From an uncultured Lachnospiraceae bacterium (lineage in GTDB: Bacteria; Bacillota; Clostridia; Lachnospirales; Lachnospiraceae): DNA of 64,000 nucleotides. Below are positions 17,843 to 27,617 of the stretch, piece after piece; position 1 is the stretch's first letter; each line of letters opens with the position of its first letter. The notes under the pieces are model-generated. The model made no database searches. It had not been told where the DNA came from and saw nothing but the letters and a program-made list of their open reading frames with translations. The stretch is from the NCBI GenBank assembly GCA_934899185.1, contig CAKXYI010000001.1:62001-126000 (forward strand), given 5' to 3'. Both the position numbers and the translations under genes were made by a program.

Positions 17843-19315
17843 ATGGAAGCAAAACAGATCACAACCTTTGCCCTACACGGCAAGGCTCTAACAGAAGAAC
17901 AGACCATCCCTGTGACGGCGGAGGCAGACGAGGCGCGCCACTTGGAATCGGGTGTCATCAATTTATACCCGGAAATGGAATATCAGGAGATCGAGGGATT
18001 CGGCGGAGCTCTGACCGAAACGTCTGCTTACCTGTATTCTAAGATGAATCCTTCGGATAAAAAACAGTTCTTAGAGGATTATTTTGGAGAAAACGGACAG
18101 GGCTATCGTTTTCTTCGTATGCATATCGACAGTTGCGATTTTTCCCTGGAGGAATATCAGGCAGTGGCAGATCCTATCGCGGATCCCGACTTTGCGACCT
18201 TTAGCATTGACAGAGACCGCAAATACATGATCCCAATGCTCAAGGATGCCATGGCAATGACCGCCACCCCATTTTCCATCCTTTTAAGCCCTTGGTCACC
18301 ACCATACCAGTGGAAGACCCCGCCAGAGGCTCCAAAGAATGATGCCAGTGTCTACGGCGGATCTTTTCTTGCCAATTTCATGCCACCGGTCGACTATGAG
18401 AAGCCACAGCGAAACAACGGCGGTAAATTAAAGAAGGAACATTACGGCGACTGGGCGCGCTATCTGGCAAAATACGTCAATGCTTATTTGGAAGAAGGAC
18501 TGCCGGTTACCATGATGAGCCTGCAAAATGAGACCATCGCTGCGACCAACTGGGATTCCTGTGTCTGGACTGCCGCTGAGCAGAAAGAATTCTTGCGCGA
18601 TTACCTCTATCCTGCTTTTGAAGATGCCGGATTGGTCGGCAAAGTCGGTCTTTATATCTGGGATCACAACAAAGAAAGAGTCTATGAATTTGCTAAGGAA
18701 GTCTTGGACGACGAGACAAAGAAAATGGTAGAAGGCATTGCTTTCCACTGGTATTCCGGCGATCATTTTGACGGGCTTAGCCTGGCACACGATGCCTTCC
18801 CTGACATGAAACTCATGTCCAGCGAATGTTGTCCTCTGCACGCTCCGGGACAGGGAAATATGCTTGCAGCCCTGATGGGTGGCGGCTCCAGTGTCGCTGA
18901 AACAGACTATCAGGATGCGGTCGATTATGCACACGACATCATCGGCGACCTTAATCACGGCATGAACCGCTGGATCGATTGGAACCTCTGCGTCGATGAA
19001 CAGGGTGGTCCACGTCATGTGCCGATGGGCTTTGGTGCCTCTGTATGTGCAACACAGGATGGTTCTTATAAAAAAATACTGATCTTTGATTATATCGGAC
19101 ATTTCTCACGCTATATCAAACCGGGAGCCAAGCGTATCGGCTTCTCCCAGTGTGATGATAAGGTAGAAGTGACGGCTGCCAAGAACCCGGATGGAAGTCT
19201 GGTACTGGTTGCATTAAACAAAGGCGAACATGATGCATCCTATGCCATCCGCCTGCGCGGTGATATCATCCGCATCGAACTTCCGGCAAAGACCATCTCA
19301 ACGATTTTAATATAA
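17843..19315 (+). CDS. Glycoside hydrolase family 30
   Basis: A 490-residue GH30 enzyme (glucosylceramidase-like fold) without a signal peptide. The N-terminal motif IEGFGGALTETSA, acid/base Glu230 (MSLQNETIA), nucleophile Glu328 (LMSSECC) and a C-terminal beta domain (FSRYIKPGAKRI) are all present. Bacterial members act as beta-glucosidases, beta-xylosidases, beta-1,6-glucanases or glucuronoxylanases; the exact substrate here is not settled. GGAAAGGAG precedes the ATG. It diverges from the AraC gene at 16743 and converges on GH43 through a shared terminator. Confidence 0.93.
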   Translation: MEAKQITTFALHGKALTEEQTIPVTAEADEARHLESGVINLYPEMEYQEIEGFGGALTETSAYLYSKMNPSDKKQFLEDYFGENGQGYRFLRMHIDSCDFSLEEYQAVADPIADPDFATFSIDRDRKYMIPMLKDAMAMTATPFSILLSPWSPPYQWKTPPEAPKNDASVYGGSFLANFMPPVDYEKPQRNNGGKLKKEHYGDWARYLAKYVNAYLEEGLPVTMMSLQNETIAATNWDSCVWTAAEQKEFLRDYLYPAFEDAGLVGKVGLYIWDHNKERVYEFAKEVLDDETKKMVEGIAFHWYSGDHFDGLSLAHDAFPDMKLMSSECCPLHAPGQGNMLAALMGGGSSVAETDYQDAVDYAHDIIGDLNHGMNRWIDWNLCVDEQGGPRHVPMGFGASVCATQDGSYKKILIFDYIGHFSRYIKPGAKRIGFSQCDDKVEVTAAKNPDGSLVLVALNKGEHDASYAIRLRGDIIRIELPAKTISTILI

Positions 19316-19318
19316 GAT

Positions 19319-19358
19319 AAAAGCGCAAAAGTGGCGGGCATATGCCCGCCATTTGCTT
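19319..19358. terminator. Bidirectional terminator between GH30 and GH43
   Basis: TGGCGGGC ATAT GCCCGCCA is a perfect stem, flanked by AAAGCGCAAAA on one side and TTTGCTTTT on the other, so T-runs are present on both strands. It lies between convergent stops. Confidence 0.85.
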
Positions 19359-20867
19359 TTATCCTAATATAATTTCTTTGACATCACATTTGCCCCCGCC
19401 TACATAGATAAAGAACAGACCGTATTCTTTCTCTGATAGCGTGACCGGCATCTCAAAAGTCTGCCAATCTTTGGATGCTTGCAGAACGATCGTTGCAATA
19501 ACCTTTCCCTTCTCTTTTGTACGTATTTCTATCTTTCCTCTGGCTTTTCCACGCACAGTAATACCGATATAACTAAGATCTTTTACCGCAAAATACTTAA
19601 ATCCCATGGTCATATTGTGCTTAAAATTCGTTACATACTGATATGGTGGCTTTCCTGCATCTTCCGGGTCGTAATCAGCCCCGGACTGGGTGATATATGC
19701 ATAACGATTTCCCATGGCAAGCCGATTGGACCAGGTCGATCCCGCCTTTCCATATAAATTGCAACATATGCTCGCCGGATAAACTCCCTTTTTCAAAAAG
19801 GCATGTCCCAATAACCCCTGAGAAGTCAGATGCACCTGTGGAATGGATCCGTCCGCTAAAATTTGGATTTCTTCTGCACATCCCTGTCTGGAAAAGCAAG
19901 TACGGTTGGTCTGTCTGTGATAAAAAATATAATATTTTCCATTGACACACTCAATGCCTCCATGATTGTTGCCAAAGATACATTTTCCATCTTTTAGCGT
20001 CTGTCCTTCAAAAACATCTGCGTTACTGATAATCACTCCACCGTAAGTCCATCCCCCATCCGGTCTGTTACTGATAGCATAACACAGTTCATGGCAACTA
20101 ACGGATGAGTAGACCAGATAATATTTATCTCCAATCTTTCGGATAGAACTTGCCTCAAAAAATTCATGTCCTTCCATGGGCGTTCCTTTTACAATGTTTG
20201 GCAGGATACGCTTGGGCTGGCTGATGACCGTCAGCATATCATCCGCCAAGGTGGCGGTTATGGCTCCGGCGATGGCTCCTTTTTCTTTTTTCACTTCCTC
20301 ATAAGTCTTGCCATAGGTCTTTGCCATGATGCGATACATCATGCCGCGGTTCAAAAAATTGATGTGTTCCTCAAATGGGATCAGCGCACCATAATATAGA
20401 CGGATGATGCCTTCATCATTGATAACTGCCGGATCAAAAAGTGCATATTTTTCAAATAGGCTTCCATCCGCATTTTTTACATCCCCATAATAGGTAAAGG
20501 GTCCTCCCGGCTCGTCGGCTACCGCCACACTGATGGGTCCGTCATAGCCGCCCTTTCCCTGTGCTCCTGACAAGCAGTAATACATATAATATCTTCCATC
20601 ATTTCCCTGCACCACATCCGGCGCATACATCTGCTGCCGGGTCTCGCTCGCATACGGATCCTGTGCGACACGATAACTGATCCCATGCGATTTCCAATTA
20701 CCCAGATCATGGATCGGTGCCGAAAAGACTTCGTAGGGATCCATGCAATAGGTATCGCCACCCTCTCTATCATGGGATCCATAGACATACAGACGGTCAC
20801 CAAATACATGGGGTTCACCATCCGGTATGTAGGTATCCAGTGACAAATATGGATTCATTGCCTGCAT
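19359..20867 (-). CDS. GH43 beta-xylosidase / alpha-L-arabinofuranosidase with CBM6-like tail
   Basis: A 502-residue enzyme with a five-bladed propeller of GH43 type. The general base Asp lies in TYIPDGEPHVF (about residue 16), a pKa-tuning Asp in ALFDPAV and the acid Glu in EFFEASSI. The last 130 residues (from about 370) look like a CBM6-type sugar-binding domain. No signal peptide is present. The frame is open 120 bases further, but AAGGAGGA stands before the ATG at 20867 and the extension crosses a terminator-like hairpin, so 20867 is the start. A decayed near-copy of its 5' end is at 12717-12821. The AraC gene behind it in the same direction may regulate it. Confidence 0.9.
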   Translation of the reverse strand: MQAMNPYLSLDTYIPDGEPHVFGDRLYVYGSHDREGGDTYCMDPYEVFSAPIHDLGNWKSHGISYRVAQDPYASETRQQMYAPDVVQGNDGRYYMYYCLSGAQGKGGYDGPISVAVADEPGGPFTYYGDVKNADGSLFEKYALFDPAVINDEGIIRLYYGALIPFEEHINFLNRGMMYRIMAKTYGKTYEEVKKEKGAIAGAITATLADDMLTVISQPKRILPNIVKGTPMEGHEFFEASSIRKIGDKYYLVYSSVSCHELCYAISNRPDGGWTYGGVIISNADVFEGQTLKDGKCIFGNNHGGIECVNGKYYIFYHRQTNRTCFSRQGCAEEIQILADGSIPQVHLTSQGLLGHAFLKKGVYPASICCNLYGKAGSTWSNRLAMGNRYAYITQSGADYDPEDAGKPPYQYVTNFKHNMTMGFKYFAVKDLSYIGITVRGKARGKIEIRTKEKGKVIATIVLQASKDWQTFEMPVTLSEKEYGLFFIYVGGGKCDVKEIILG

Positions 20868-20914
20868 ATATCTTCCTCCTTCTTCTATTTTGGTATTTCC
20901 TTTGCTGTATAAAG

Positions 20915-20951
20915 AAACCCTATCCTTAGGTCTTACTATAGGATAGGGTTT
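20915..20951. terminator. Hairpin between AraC gene and GH43
   Basis: AAACCCTATCCT (20915-20926) pairs with AGGATAGGGTTT (20940-20951). It lies 32 bases after the AraC stop and 48 bases before the GH43 start on the minus strand. It is probably a terminator or attenuator; an operator is possible because the arms are exact. Confidence 0.6.
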
Positions 20952-20983
20952 CGTATAAAAATATAAAATTATGATACATTTTA

Positions 20984-21778
20984 TCAAATTTCTGAACCAA
21001 GATACGATTGACCGGATTGACTGATGGTATAGCCTTCCGAAAATTGAATGGGCTGATTATCCTTTCGATACTGCAAAGGTGTCATACCGTAGGCGCACTT
21101 AAAGGCGGCACTCATATGACTCTGGAAATCAAAGCCCAGATATGCCGCTACATCCCCGATCTTTGCCTCAGAATATTTGATGATATTAACTGCTGCAATG
21201 AGTTTCTGCTCCAGCACATACTGATACACTGTGATGCCCTCTGCTTTTTTAAATTCTCTTTCCAAATGAGCCAGACTAATGTCCAGTTCTTCCGCGATCT
21301 CCTGCGCCGTCAATTTTCTGGTACGGTTTTTTGCAACGTATTCCTTGCAGCGTTCCACATAGTTCCAGCGATTGGTATGCTTTTTGCGTAAGTCACACAC
21401 GGCAAGACTATAGTCCCGCAGGGCTTTCTCATAGACTGACAGCATCTCCTTTATGCTTTTGCACTCCATCAATTCCTGTTGGAAAGACACCTCTCTGGCA
21501 AAGGCATCAAACTCGCTGACTCCGCCCCGGATTGCCGCACGACAGGCAAGTCCTGCGGATGCTACAATGGCGTATTCCCACTGCCTGTATTCTTTGCTTG
21601 CCACAAGACTGCCCAATGCTACCTGCTCGTATAGATTTCTTGGAATGACATCCGTCTTGTGTAAATGCAACGTACCTTCCTCGATCCAGCGCAGCCATTT
21701 TAATTCTTCCTGATAGGATGGCACCGGGATGTCGGCATCGCCTATTTGTATGGATTGATAGTTGTTTTTTCTTTTCAT
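20984..21778 (-). CDS. AraC-family regulator with short N-terminal domain
   Basis: A 264-residue regulator. The C-terminal helix-turn-helix pair is at about 155-250 (LTAQEIAEELDISLAHLERE, ending CAYGMTPLQYRKDN). The middle part (AIVASAGLACRAAIRGGVSE) resembles the same block in the AraC paralogues at 33364 and 34621 (CIRAAIEGGIS; LECRAAIDAG). It therefore seems to belong to the same group but lacks their first 150 or so residues. It lies directly upstream of GH43 in the same direction and 12 bp after the end of Rpn copy 2. The regulatory target is probably the neighbouring glycosidase genes. Confidence 0.85.
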   Translation of the reverse strand: MKRKNNYQSIQIGDADIPVPSYQEELKWLRWIEEGTLHLHKTDVIPRNLYEQVALGSLVASKEYRQWEYAIVASAGLACRAAIRGGVSEFDAFAREVSFQQELMECKSIKEMLSVYEKALRDYSLAVCDLRKKHTNRWNYVERCKEYVAKNRTRKLTAQEIAEELDISLAHLEREFKKAEGITVYQYVLEQKLIAAVNIIKYSEAKIGDVAAYLGFDFQSHMSAAFKCAYGMTPLQYRKDNQPIQFSEGYTISQSGQSYLGSEI

Positions 21779-21790
21779 GGCTTTGATATT

Positions 21791-22789
21791 TTATAGTAAT
21801 TGATATTCTTGCAAAAGTTTCTGGCGGTATTCGCGATCTTTTGTGCTCCGTGACAGATCATCGATGCGGTCGTCCGCAAGAAGCATCTGGGTCAGTTGGT
21901 TTAGACGCGCTTCACCAATCTCAATGCCCTGTGTAACGCCCATCTCCATACCACGTTTTTCACCATCTTCAACGCCTTCCTCGTAGGTATCTCTCAAATG
22001 CTTTTCCTGATCATATTCAAACAAACACAACATAAGCACCTCCGCACGATTTTTCCGAAGAAAATCTGCCAAGACTCCCTTCTCAATACATTCATCGATC
22101 GCCAGTTCTACCGCATCCGTTCTCTCATGGTCTTTTTCATACTTTCGTACCATATCTACAAAAATAGCATACTGGGCAAGGGTCGGACTTTTTTCCATCA
22201 AAGATGCATTTTTCCCATAATTGATATTGATAACCTCAACCTTTAACTCTAATGAAATATCCTCTGCATCCCCCACATGCTCATAAGCATCAGACAGCCG
22301 CATGATAGACCGTTCCGGTAAATCCTCTATTCCATTATAAAATACCACAAACTGTGGCGAAGGTAAATGTATCTTTTTTGAACCATAGATGTTTTTATCA
22401 TATACTAATGCCGAAAAGATACAGGCTATATAAAATAAATCCCGTAGAGGCATATTCGGATTATATGTAGACTGGTGCTCATAAAGTGCCAGCCTGCCAT
22501 CAATGATAAAGGACACATCATTCTTCATGCTGATATAAACTGCATTTTCCAAGGTCGTGATCTGTAGATCATTCGGATCATCATAGTCTGTGTTATTGAT
22601 GGCATTGTAGACCTCCAGTGCAACCGCCGGATCTTTTAAGAGCATGCGGATCATATGATCCTTAAATGCCCGATCCGGTCGTCCTAATAATTGTAGCAGG
22701 CGTTTTACATGGTTTTCCAATTCCTGCTCCGTAATGCCGGCCATCTTGCTTCCGACTGCCTCTTTGTTTCTTTCCTGTCCTTCTTTCAT
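21791..22789 (-). CDS. Rpn/PD-(D/E)XK nuclease family protein, copy 2
   Basis: A 332-residue paralogue of the protein at 22-1062, alike over nearly the whole length. The pattern is the same: KNDVSFIIDGRLALYEHQS with the Asp and E-x-Q catalytic positions, then a Gly/Glu-rich C-terminal stretch (EDGEKRGMEMGVTQGIEIGE) that is shorter than in copy 1. The N terminus is also shorter (MKEGQERNKEAVG). About 200 bp of upstream DNA are shared with copy 1, including a covarying hairpin, so the unit was duplicated with its leader. Function as for the family: DNA cleavage is likely, biological role unknown. Confidence 0.85.
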   Translation of the reverse strand: MKEGQERNKEAVGSKMAGITEQELENHVKRLLQLLGRPDRAFKDHMIRMLLKDPAVALEVYNAINNTDYDDPNDLQITTLENAVYISMKNDVSFIIDGRLALYEHQSTYNPNMPLRDLFYIACIFSALVYDKNIYGSKKIHLPSPQFVVFYNGIEDLPERSIMRLSDAYEHVGDAEDISLELKVEVININYGKNASLMEKSPTLAQYAIFVDMVRKYEKDHERTDAVELAIDECIEKGVLADFLRKNRAEVLMLCLFEYDQEKHLRDTYEEGVEDGEKRGMEMGVTQGIEIGEARLNQLTQMLLADDRIDDLSRSTKDREYRQKLLQEYQLL

Positions 22790-22877
22790 GTCTTGTCCTT
22801 TCCGCGATAAAAAAGGAGAAACACGTGTAAAAACTCCCCATTTTACATCGCTTTACAAAAATAAAAAGTGAGATCAT

Positions 22878-22892
22878 CTGGTGAAACACCAG
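22878..22892. repeat. Leader hairpin of Rpn copy 2
   Basis: CTGGTG AAA CACCAG is the counterpart of CCGGTG ACT CACCGG at 1154-1168. The second base pair changes from C-G to T-A with both sides altered, and the loop is free to vary. Confidence 0.55.
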
Positions 22893-22985
22893 TCATGAAA
22901 AATATCCAGATTGGATATCTATGAAATGCAGTATGACAGATAATGCGGAAGAATACAAGCAATAATTTATTAAATTTCTATAAAC

Positions 22986-23025
22986 AAAAAGGAAGTGCCT
23001 TGCCAATACAAAGCACTTCCTTTTC
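22986..23025 (-). terminator. Terminator after GH2 23039-25543
   Basis: On the minus strand AAAAGGAAGTGC and GCACTTCCTTTTT form a 12-bp stem with a 14-16 base loop and a following T-run, 14 bp after the GH2 stop codon. Confidence 0.85.
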
Positions 23026-23038
23026 ACTCTAAACTTTT

Positions 23039-25543
23039 CTAGCCCACCTCAATTTCTGCGACAGCCTCTCCAAGTCCGTCTGCCTGCACTGTGACCTTAC
23101 CAGATCCCGCTTCTGTGCCACTGCGGAGGATGATCTGCCATCTGCCTTCAAAAGAAGTAAATTCCCCTTTGGTATAGTTTTCCTCGGTCTGCCCTCTGCC
23201 GGTACCAAAGCCAGCCAGACTTACGGGACCCTCGACAGAGACATGTCCTAAGACATCCTGTGCGGTCGGCACCCACTTGCCATCTGCATCCACGATCTCA
23301 ACGATACCATAGGCAAGGCTCTGTCCGTCTGCGACAATTGTATCTTTTTCCATGCGGATACGAAGTCCCGCTGCTTTTCCTGAAGTCTCCACCTGGTCGC
23401 GAGATACTTCTACTCCACCTGTGTAAGAAGCGGCTGTAAGCGTGCCCTTTTCAAAAGGCACTTGAAATTCTGCCTTGAAATGGTTGTCGGCACCTGCCGG
23501 CTTTTTGCCAAGGCTCTGTCCGTTTAAAAGCACTTCCACTTCTTCTGCACGGCTATAGACCTCCACTGTAACCGGTGTATGATCCTCACAATCCCATGAC
23601 CAGTGGTTACCGCCTTCTGCCCAGCCATAACGGCCGATCAGGGCCACCTTTCCATTATTAGCAGGATCATGGGTAAAGATATAAGTATCATCCGATCCCC
23701 AGATGATCTGATGGTATCTTCCCTGGGCTCTGACATTGCCACACAGGTCAAAATCACCCGCCTGTGCCAGACGCCACGGATAGCCCGCATAGTTTAACAT
23801 TCTCGACATCTGTGGCACTTCTTCCTTTTGGCAATAAATGCTCTTGCCAATACCTGCTTCACCGATATAATCCATACTTGTCCAGAGAAAATCCCCGATC
23901 ACATAAGGCAGGCGCTCTACATCTGACCAATAATCTTCAAACTGCCCCGGCTTGCTCTCGGTACAGAGGATAACGCGATCCGGGAACAAGACGTGGCTTG
24001 GCTCATAATGATAATTGAGGTAATTGTAGCCGACAACGTCCCAATCCTTGACAAATGGTCCTGTATATTCCATCCAGAGTTTCTTGCCATAGGAGTTGTC
24101 CAGATTGATCAGACTTCCGCCGTTTGACGGCATTTCCGTCTGGAAAGTCTCCCAGAATTTCGCATTGTCATGATTATCCAGTCCCTTAAAGAAAGAACAA
24201 AGAGCACCGCTGACCAGTCTTGTCGCATCCATCTCTCTGACCTTTCTTGCCAGCATTTCTGACACCCGATATCCATCTGCCATATTACCCTGCTCGGTCA
24301 GTTCATTTCCGATCGACCAGAAAAGGATGGACGGATGATTGCGGTCACGGCGGATCATTGTCTCGATTTCTTTCATGCCGTCTGCTGCAAAATGATTGCT
24401 GAAATCAAAGGAATCTTTTGGCAGATTCCATACATCAAAGGCTTCGTCAAATACGAGCATACCGACTTGGTCGCAGATGTCTAAGATGGCTTCCGACTGT
24501 GGGTTGTGTGCCAGACGCAGGGCATTATAGCCATTGTCTTTATGGAGTTTTACCTTGCGGTATTCTGCATCATAAAAACTTTTTGCCCCTAAAATACCGT
24601 TGTCATGATGGATGCAGCCACCTTTTAATTTCACAGGCTTGCCATTTAAGAGCAGACCATTTTTTGCGTCGACAGTGATGGTGCGCACACCAAAACTTGT
24701 CTCTATGGTATCATCGTAAGTCTCCTGTGCCATCAATTCTTCCCGATTGTCCATGGACATATGGACGTTTCCGGTTGATGTAAGGTTCAACTGTGCTGTC
24801 ACAAGGTATAAATTCGGATGCTCTGTATCCCACAGATCTGCATTTTCAATGACAAATGCCTGGGGTACGACCTGTCTGCTTCCCGCGGCAAGGCTGATCT
24901 TCTGGTAACGGGTAGCCACCACTTCTTTGGTGTCTTTCCTGCTGACTGTAAGTTTTAAAAATCCTTCCGCATCCCCGGTTGCCTTTGCCAGATCATTTAC
25001 CACAGTGACCTCCGCCTTACAAAAAGCGTCACCATTTGCAATGTGGTCTGTATAGACATAAAGTCCGTCATGCGCAATATGGAATGCCGGTCCGCTCAAA
25101 AGATTGACACCGCGATAAAGCCCAGCCCCGGAATACCAGCGGCTATTTGGATCATCGTCCGTGTGTACGATGACCTGGATCTCATTATCGCCAACCTGTA
25201 AAAATTTGCGGATATCCAGCGTAAAAGGCGTATAGCCATAGACATGGCTTCCCACCGGATTTCCATTGACCAAGACTCTGGTCTTGCCAAAGCATCCTTC
25301 AAAATGCAAAAGCATGGTATCTGCCAGTTCGTCCTCTGTCAATGTGATCGTTTTCAGATAGGTTCCTGCACTGCCCTTATAGAAGCCGCTTCCCGCCTTA
25401 CCTGCCGCATCCGGTGTCACATCCGTTTCCACCATGAAATCATGTGGCAGATCCACCGGTCTGGTCTGACTTGGCATCATAGGAATATTGGATTTCTCCC
25501 CATTCATAAAGAGCCAGTCCATGTTCAGATTTGTTTTTTTCAT
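23039..25543 (-). CDS. Glycoside hydrolase family 2 (beta-galactosidase-like), DUF4982-type
   Basis: An 834-residue GH2 enzyme, related to but distinct from the one at 12855-15269. Order of parts: sugar-binding jelly roll (about 1-160; DDPNSRWYSGAGLYRGVNLL), beta sandwich, TIM barrel with acid/base Glu414 (SIGNELTEQ) and nucleophile Glu529 (LCTESKPG), then a DUF4982-like domain (VTVEVYSRAEEVEVLLNGQS) and an end domain (about 700-830). It has no signal peptide. GGGAGGAA precedes the ATG. It ends a series of minus-strand genes from 32015, but a 114-bp gap with TTGACT upstream suggests its own promoter. Substrate is probably a beta-galactoside. Confidence 0.93.
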   Translation of the reverse strand: MKKTNLNMDWLFMNGEKSNIPMMPSQTRPVDLPHDFMVETDVTPDAAGKAGSGFYKGSAGTYLKTITLTEDELADTMLLHFEGCFGKTRVLVNGNPVGSHVYGYTPFTLDIRKFLQVGDNEIQVIVHTDDDPNSRWYSGAGLYRGVNLLSGPAFHIAHDGLYVYTDHIANGDAFCKAEVTVVNDLAKATGDAEGFLKLTVSRKDTKEVVATRYQKISLAAGSRQVVPQAFVIENADLWDTEHPNLYLVTAQLNLTSTGNVHMSMDNREELMAQETYDDTIETSFGVRTITVDAKNGLLLNGKPVKLKGGCIHHDNGILGAKSFYDAEYRKVKLHKDNGYNALRLAHNPQSEAILDICDQVGMLVFDEAFDVWNLPKDSFDFSNHFAADGMKEIETMIRRDRNHPSILFWSIGNELTEQGNMADGYRVSEMLARKVREMDATRLVSGALCSFFKGLDNHDNAKFWETFQTEMPSNGGSLINLDNSYGKKLWMEYTGPFVKDWDVVGYNYLNYHYEPSHVLFPDRVILCTESKPGQFEDYWSDVERLPYVIGDFLWTSMDYIGEAGIGKSIYCQKEEVPQMSRMLNYAGYPWRLAQAGDFDLCGNVRAQGRYHQIIWGSDDTYIFTHDPANNGKVALIGRYGWAEGGNHWSWDCEDHTPVTVEVYSRAEEVEVLLNGQSLGKKPAGADNHFKAEFQVPFEKGTLTAASYTGGVEVSRDQVETSGKAAGLRIRMEKDTIVADGQSLAYGIVEIVDADGKWVPTAQDVLGHVSVEGPVSLAGFGTGRGQTEENYTKGEFTSFEGRWQIILRSGTEAGSGKVTVQADGLGEAVAEIEVG

Positions 25544-25657
25544 CGTAATATTCCTCCCAATCTCCGTCTTTCTTTGAAGATATATTACGATGTCTTGCCT
25601 GATCCTTTAAGACTATTATTTGCTTTTTCTATCACAAATTAGTCAAGCATTGCTATT

Positions 25658-26341
25658 TTACGGACAGATCACTTCGTAACCATCCGCATAACGTATGCAA
25701 CATTCCGGGTGTTCTTCAAAATTCGGGTACAAAAGATCCAAAATGCCATCATGTCCCGGATAGATATACCTGGCATTTTCTTTGATCCGTTGTATCGACT
25801 GCCTGCTTTTTTCCAAATCCTGACTCATCAGGGGAATGTCCGTCCATGCCTCGTATCGGTTTTTCAAGGCATCCGAGCAAAGAATGGTATCTGCTCCACA
25901 CCGCAGACCGATCAGTCCTAATGTATGTCCCGGTAGTTCCATGACCGATACCCCCGGTGCAATTTCATCCCCTTCTTTGACCAATTGTATCTTTCCTCTT
26001 TTCTCCAAATAGGAAAGGGTCGGGATGCTATGCCATTCATCCGGATCCTCCCTGGCTATCTTCCACTCCGCTTCACTTAATAAAACCTCTGCATTGGAAA
26101 ACAAGGGCAGATTTCCCACATGATCAAAGTGTAAATGACTGATGACCAGATGGCTGATCTGTGTCGGAGTCAATCCTGCCTGCTGCAAAGCCTCTTTTAA
26201 CTGTAAAGCACAACCCTTGGAGCCACAGTCATAAAGGATATTTTTCCCGTCATCCGTCCGGATCAGGACGACAGAACTATATCCCACAATCCCAAATTCT
26301 GTCATAAAAGGCTTGCCCTCTAATAGCATTTTTATCTCCAT
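25658..26341 (-). CDS. MBL-fold metallohydrolase (lactonase-like)
   Basis: A 227-residue metallo-beta-lactamase-fold protein. The metal motif HLHFDH is at about 80-85, with PGHTLG, SDALKN and YPGHD supplying the remaining ligands. The layout resembles the N-acyl homoserine lactonase group, whose members open lactones. It is the last gene of the glycerate-linked operon, its ATG starting one base after the glycerate kinase stop. A role in opening a sugar lactone of the pathway would fit the neighbours but is inference. GGGGGAGG is its ribosome site. Confidence 0.85.
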   Translation of the reverse strand: MEIKMLLEGKPFMTEFGIVGYSSVVLIRTDDGKNILYDCGSKGCALQLKEALQQAGLTPTQISHLVISHLHFDHVGNLPLFSNAEVLLSEAEWKIAREDPDEWHSIPTLSYLEKRGKIQLVKEGDEIAPGVSVMELPGHTLGLIGLRCGADTILCSDALKNRYEAWTDIPLMSQDLEKSRQSIQRIKENARYIYPGHDGILDLLYPNFEEHPECCIRYADGYEVICP

Positions 26342-26342
26342 A

Positions 26343-27599
26343 TCAGACCTCCCCCTGATAGAGGGCTACCCAGAAATCGTTGACGTTGGTCCCGGTTGGT
26401 CCGGTGATCACCAGTCCATTGATAGCCTCAAGTCCATGATAGCAGTCATTATCCTGTAAGATCTTTTCATAGGACAGCCCGGCAGTTTTTAAGGCTGCAT
26501 ACGAATCCCCATCCACATAACCACCTGCTGCATCCGTTGGACCATCTGTCCCATCGGTACCGACAGAAAAGATGGCAATATCTTTTTGTCCCGCTATCTC
26601 TTCCATGGCAGAAAAAGCCAGTTCCTGATTTCGCCCGCCAAGACCTTTGCCCTGCAAATGCACGACGGTCTCTCCCCCGGCGATCAAGGCAATTTTATCC
26701 TGCTTGCAAGTCTCTTTTTGTTTCAGAATCTGCCTTGCCAGATCTTTTCCGACCTCTCTTGCTTCCGCCGTTACATGATCCGCTAAGATCCTTGGCTCAT
26801 AGCCCAGTTCCTTACAGACTTTCTGCGCCGCCTTGCACAACTGTCGTACACTGCCAATGATCTGTGTGTGGACATTTTTGATTTCTTTTGGTGTTTCTTC
26901 CGCCAGACATTTCTCTGCCTCAGCACTCAGTCGCAATTTGTATTTTTTTGCAATATTTCCTGCATCTTCGGATGTGGAAGCATCCGGGTATGCAGGACCG
27001 GATGCGATCATATCCATGGGATCTCCCACAATATCTGATAGGACAATGGCTTCGATGATCGCCGGCATACATGCCAGGGCAAACCTGCCACCCTTGACCT
27101 CAGAGAGCCTCTTTCGTATGGTGTTCATCTCCACAATATCTGCTCCACTGGCAAGTAACTGCTCCGTGATATCCGATAGTTCCTCCCCGGAGATCTTTGG
27201 TTTTTCAAACAAGGCACTGCCACCACCGGAAACAAGAAAAAGTACCATATCCTCCGCTGTCAGATCTTTTACCATGGAAAGCACCGCTTCTGTCCCCCGA
27301 AAACTATTCTCGTCCGGTACCGGATGTCCTGCCTCAATACAGGTTATACGCGGCAAGTCTCCCATGACATGACCATATTTTGTGATCACAATACCCTTTT
27401 CATAGGCAATCTCATGTTCATGTAAATAAGAAACCGCAGCCTTTGCCATCTGCCATCCGGCCTTCCCGATCGCCACAATATAAACATGCTCTGAGAACAC
27501 AATGTTACTAAGAGCACGTCTTACTGCCGCATCAGGTTGAACGGATGCGATTGCTTCATCTATGATCTTGCTGGCATCCTGTCTCAATTCCTGATTCAT
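26343..27599 (-). CDS. Glycerate 2-kinase (MOFRL/DUF4147 family)
   Basis: A 418-residue class II glycerate kinase, which phosphorylates D-glycerate to 2-phosphoglycerate. Marks of the family are LVSGGGSALFEKP, GLGGRNQELA (MOFRL part, about residue 315) and the C-terminal VGTDGTDGPTDAAGGYVDG. The older annotation of this family as hydroxypyruvate reductase is generally considered incorrect. It follows the tartronate-semialdehyde-reductase-type gene by 18 bp, which gives a two-step route from tartronate semialdehyde to glycolysis. Confidence 0.92.
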   Translation of the reverse strand: MNQELRQDASKIIDEAIASVQPDAAVRRALSNIVFSEHVYIVAIGKAGWQMAKAAVSYLHEHEIAYEKGIVITKYGHVMGDLPRITCIEAGHPVPDENSFRGTEAVLSMVKDLTAEDMVLFLVSGGGSALFEKPKISGEELSDITEQLLASGADIVEMNTIRKRLSEVKGGRFALACMPAIIEAIVLSDIVGDPMDMIASGPAYPDASTSEDAGNIAKKYKLRLSAEAEKCLAEETPKEIKNVHTQIIGSVRQLCKAAQKVCKELGYEPRILADHVTAEAREVGKDLARQILKQKETCKQDKIALIAGGETVVHLQGKGLGGRNQELAFSAMEEIAGQKDIAIFSVGTDGTDGPTDAAGGYVDGDSYAALKTAGLSYEKILQDNDCYHGLEAINGLVITGPTGTNVNDFWVALYQGEV

Positions 27600-27617
27600 T
27601 TCTTCTATCTCCTATCT

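Noticed and set aside
19359..20987. Upstream start of GH43 at 20987
   Set aside because: The extra 40 codons translate a hairpin terminator region; AAGGAGGA precedes the ATG at 20867.
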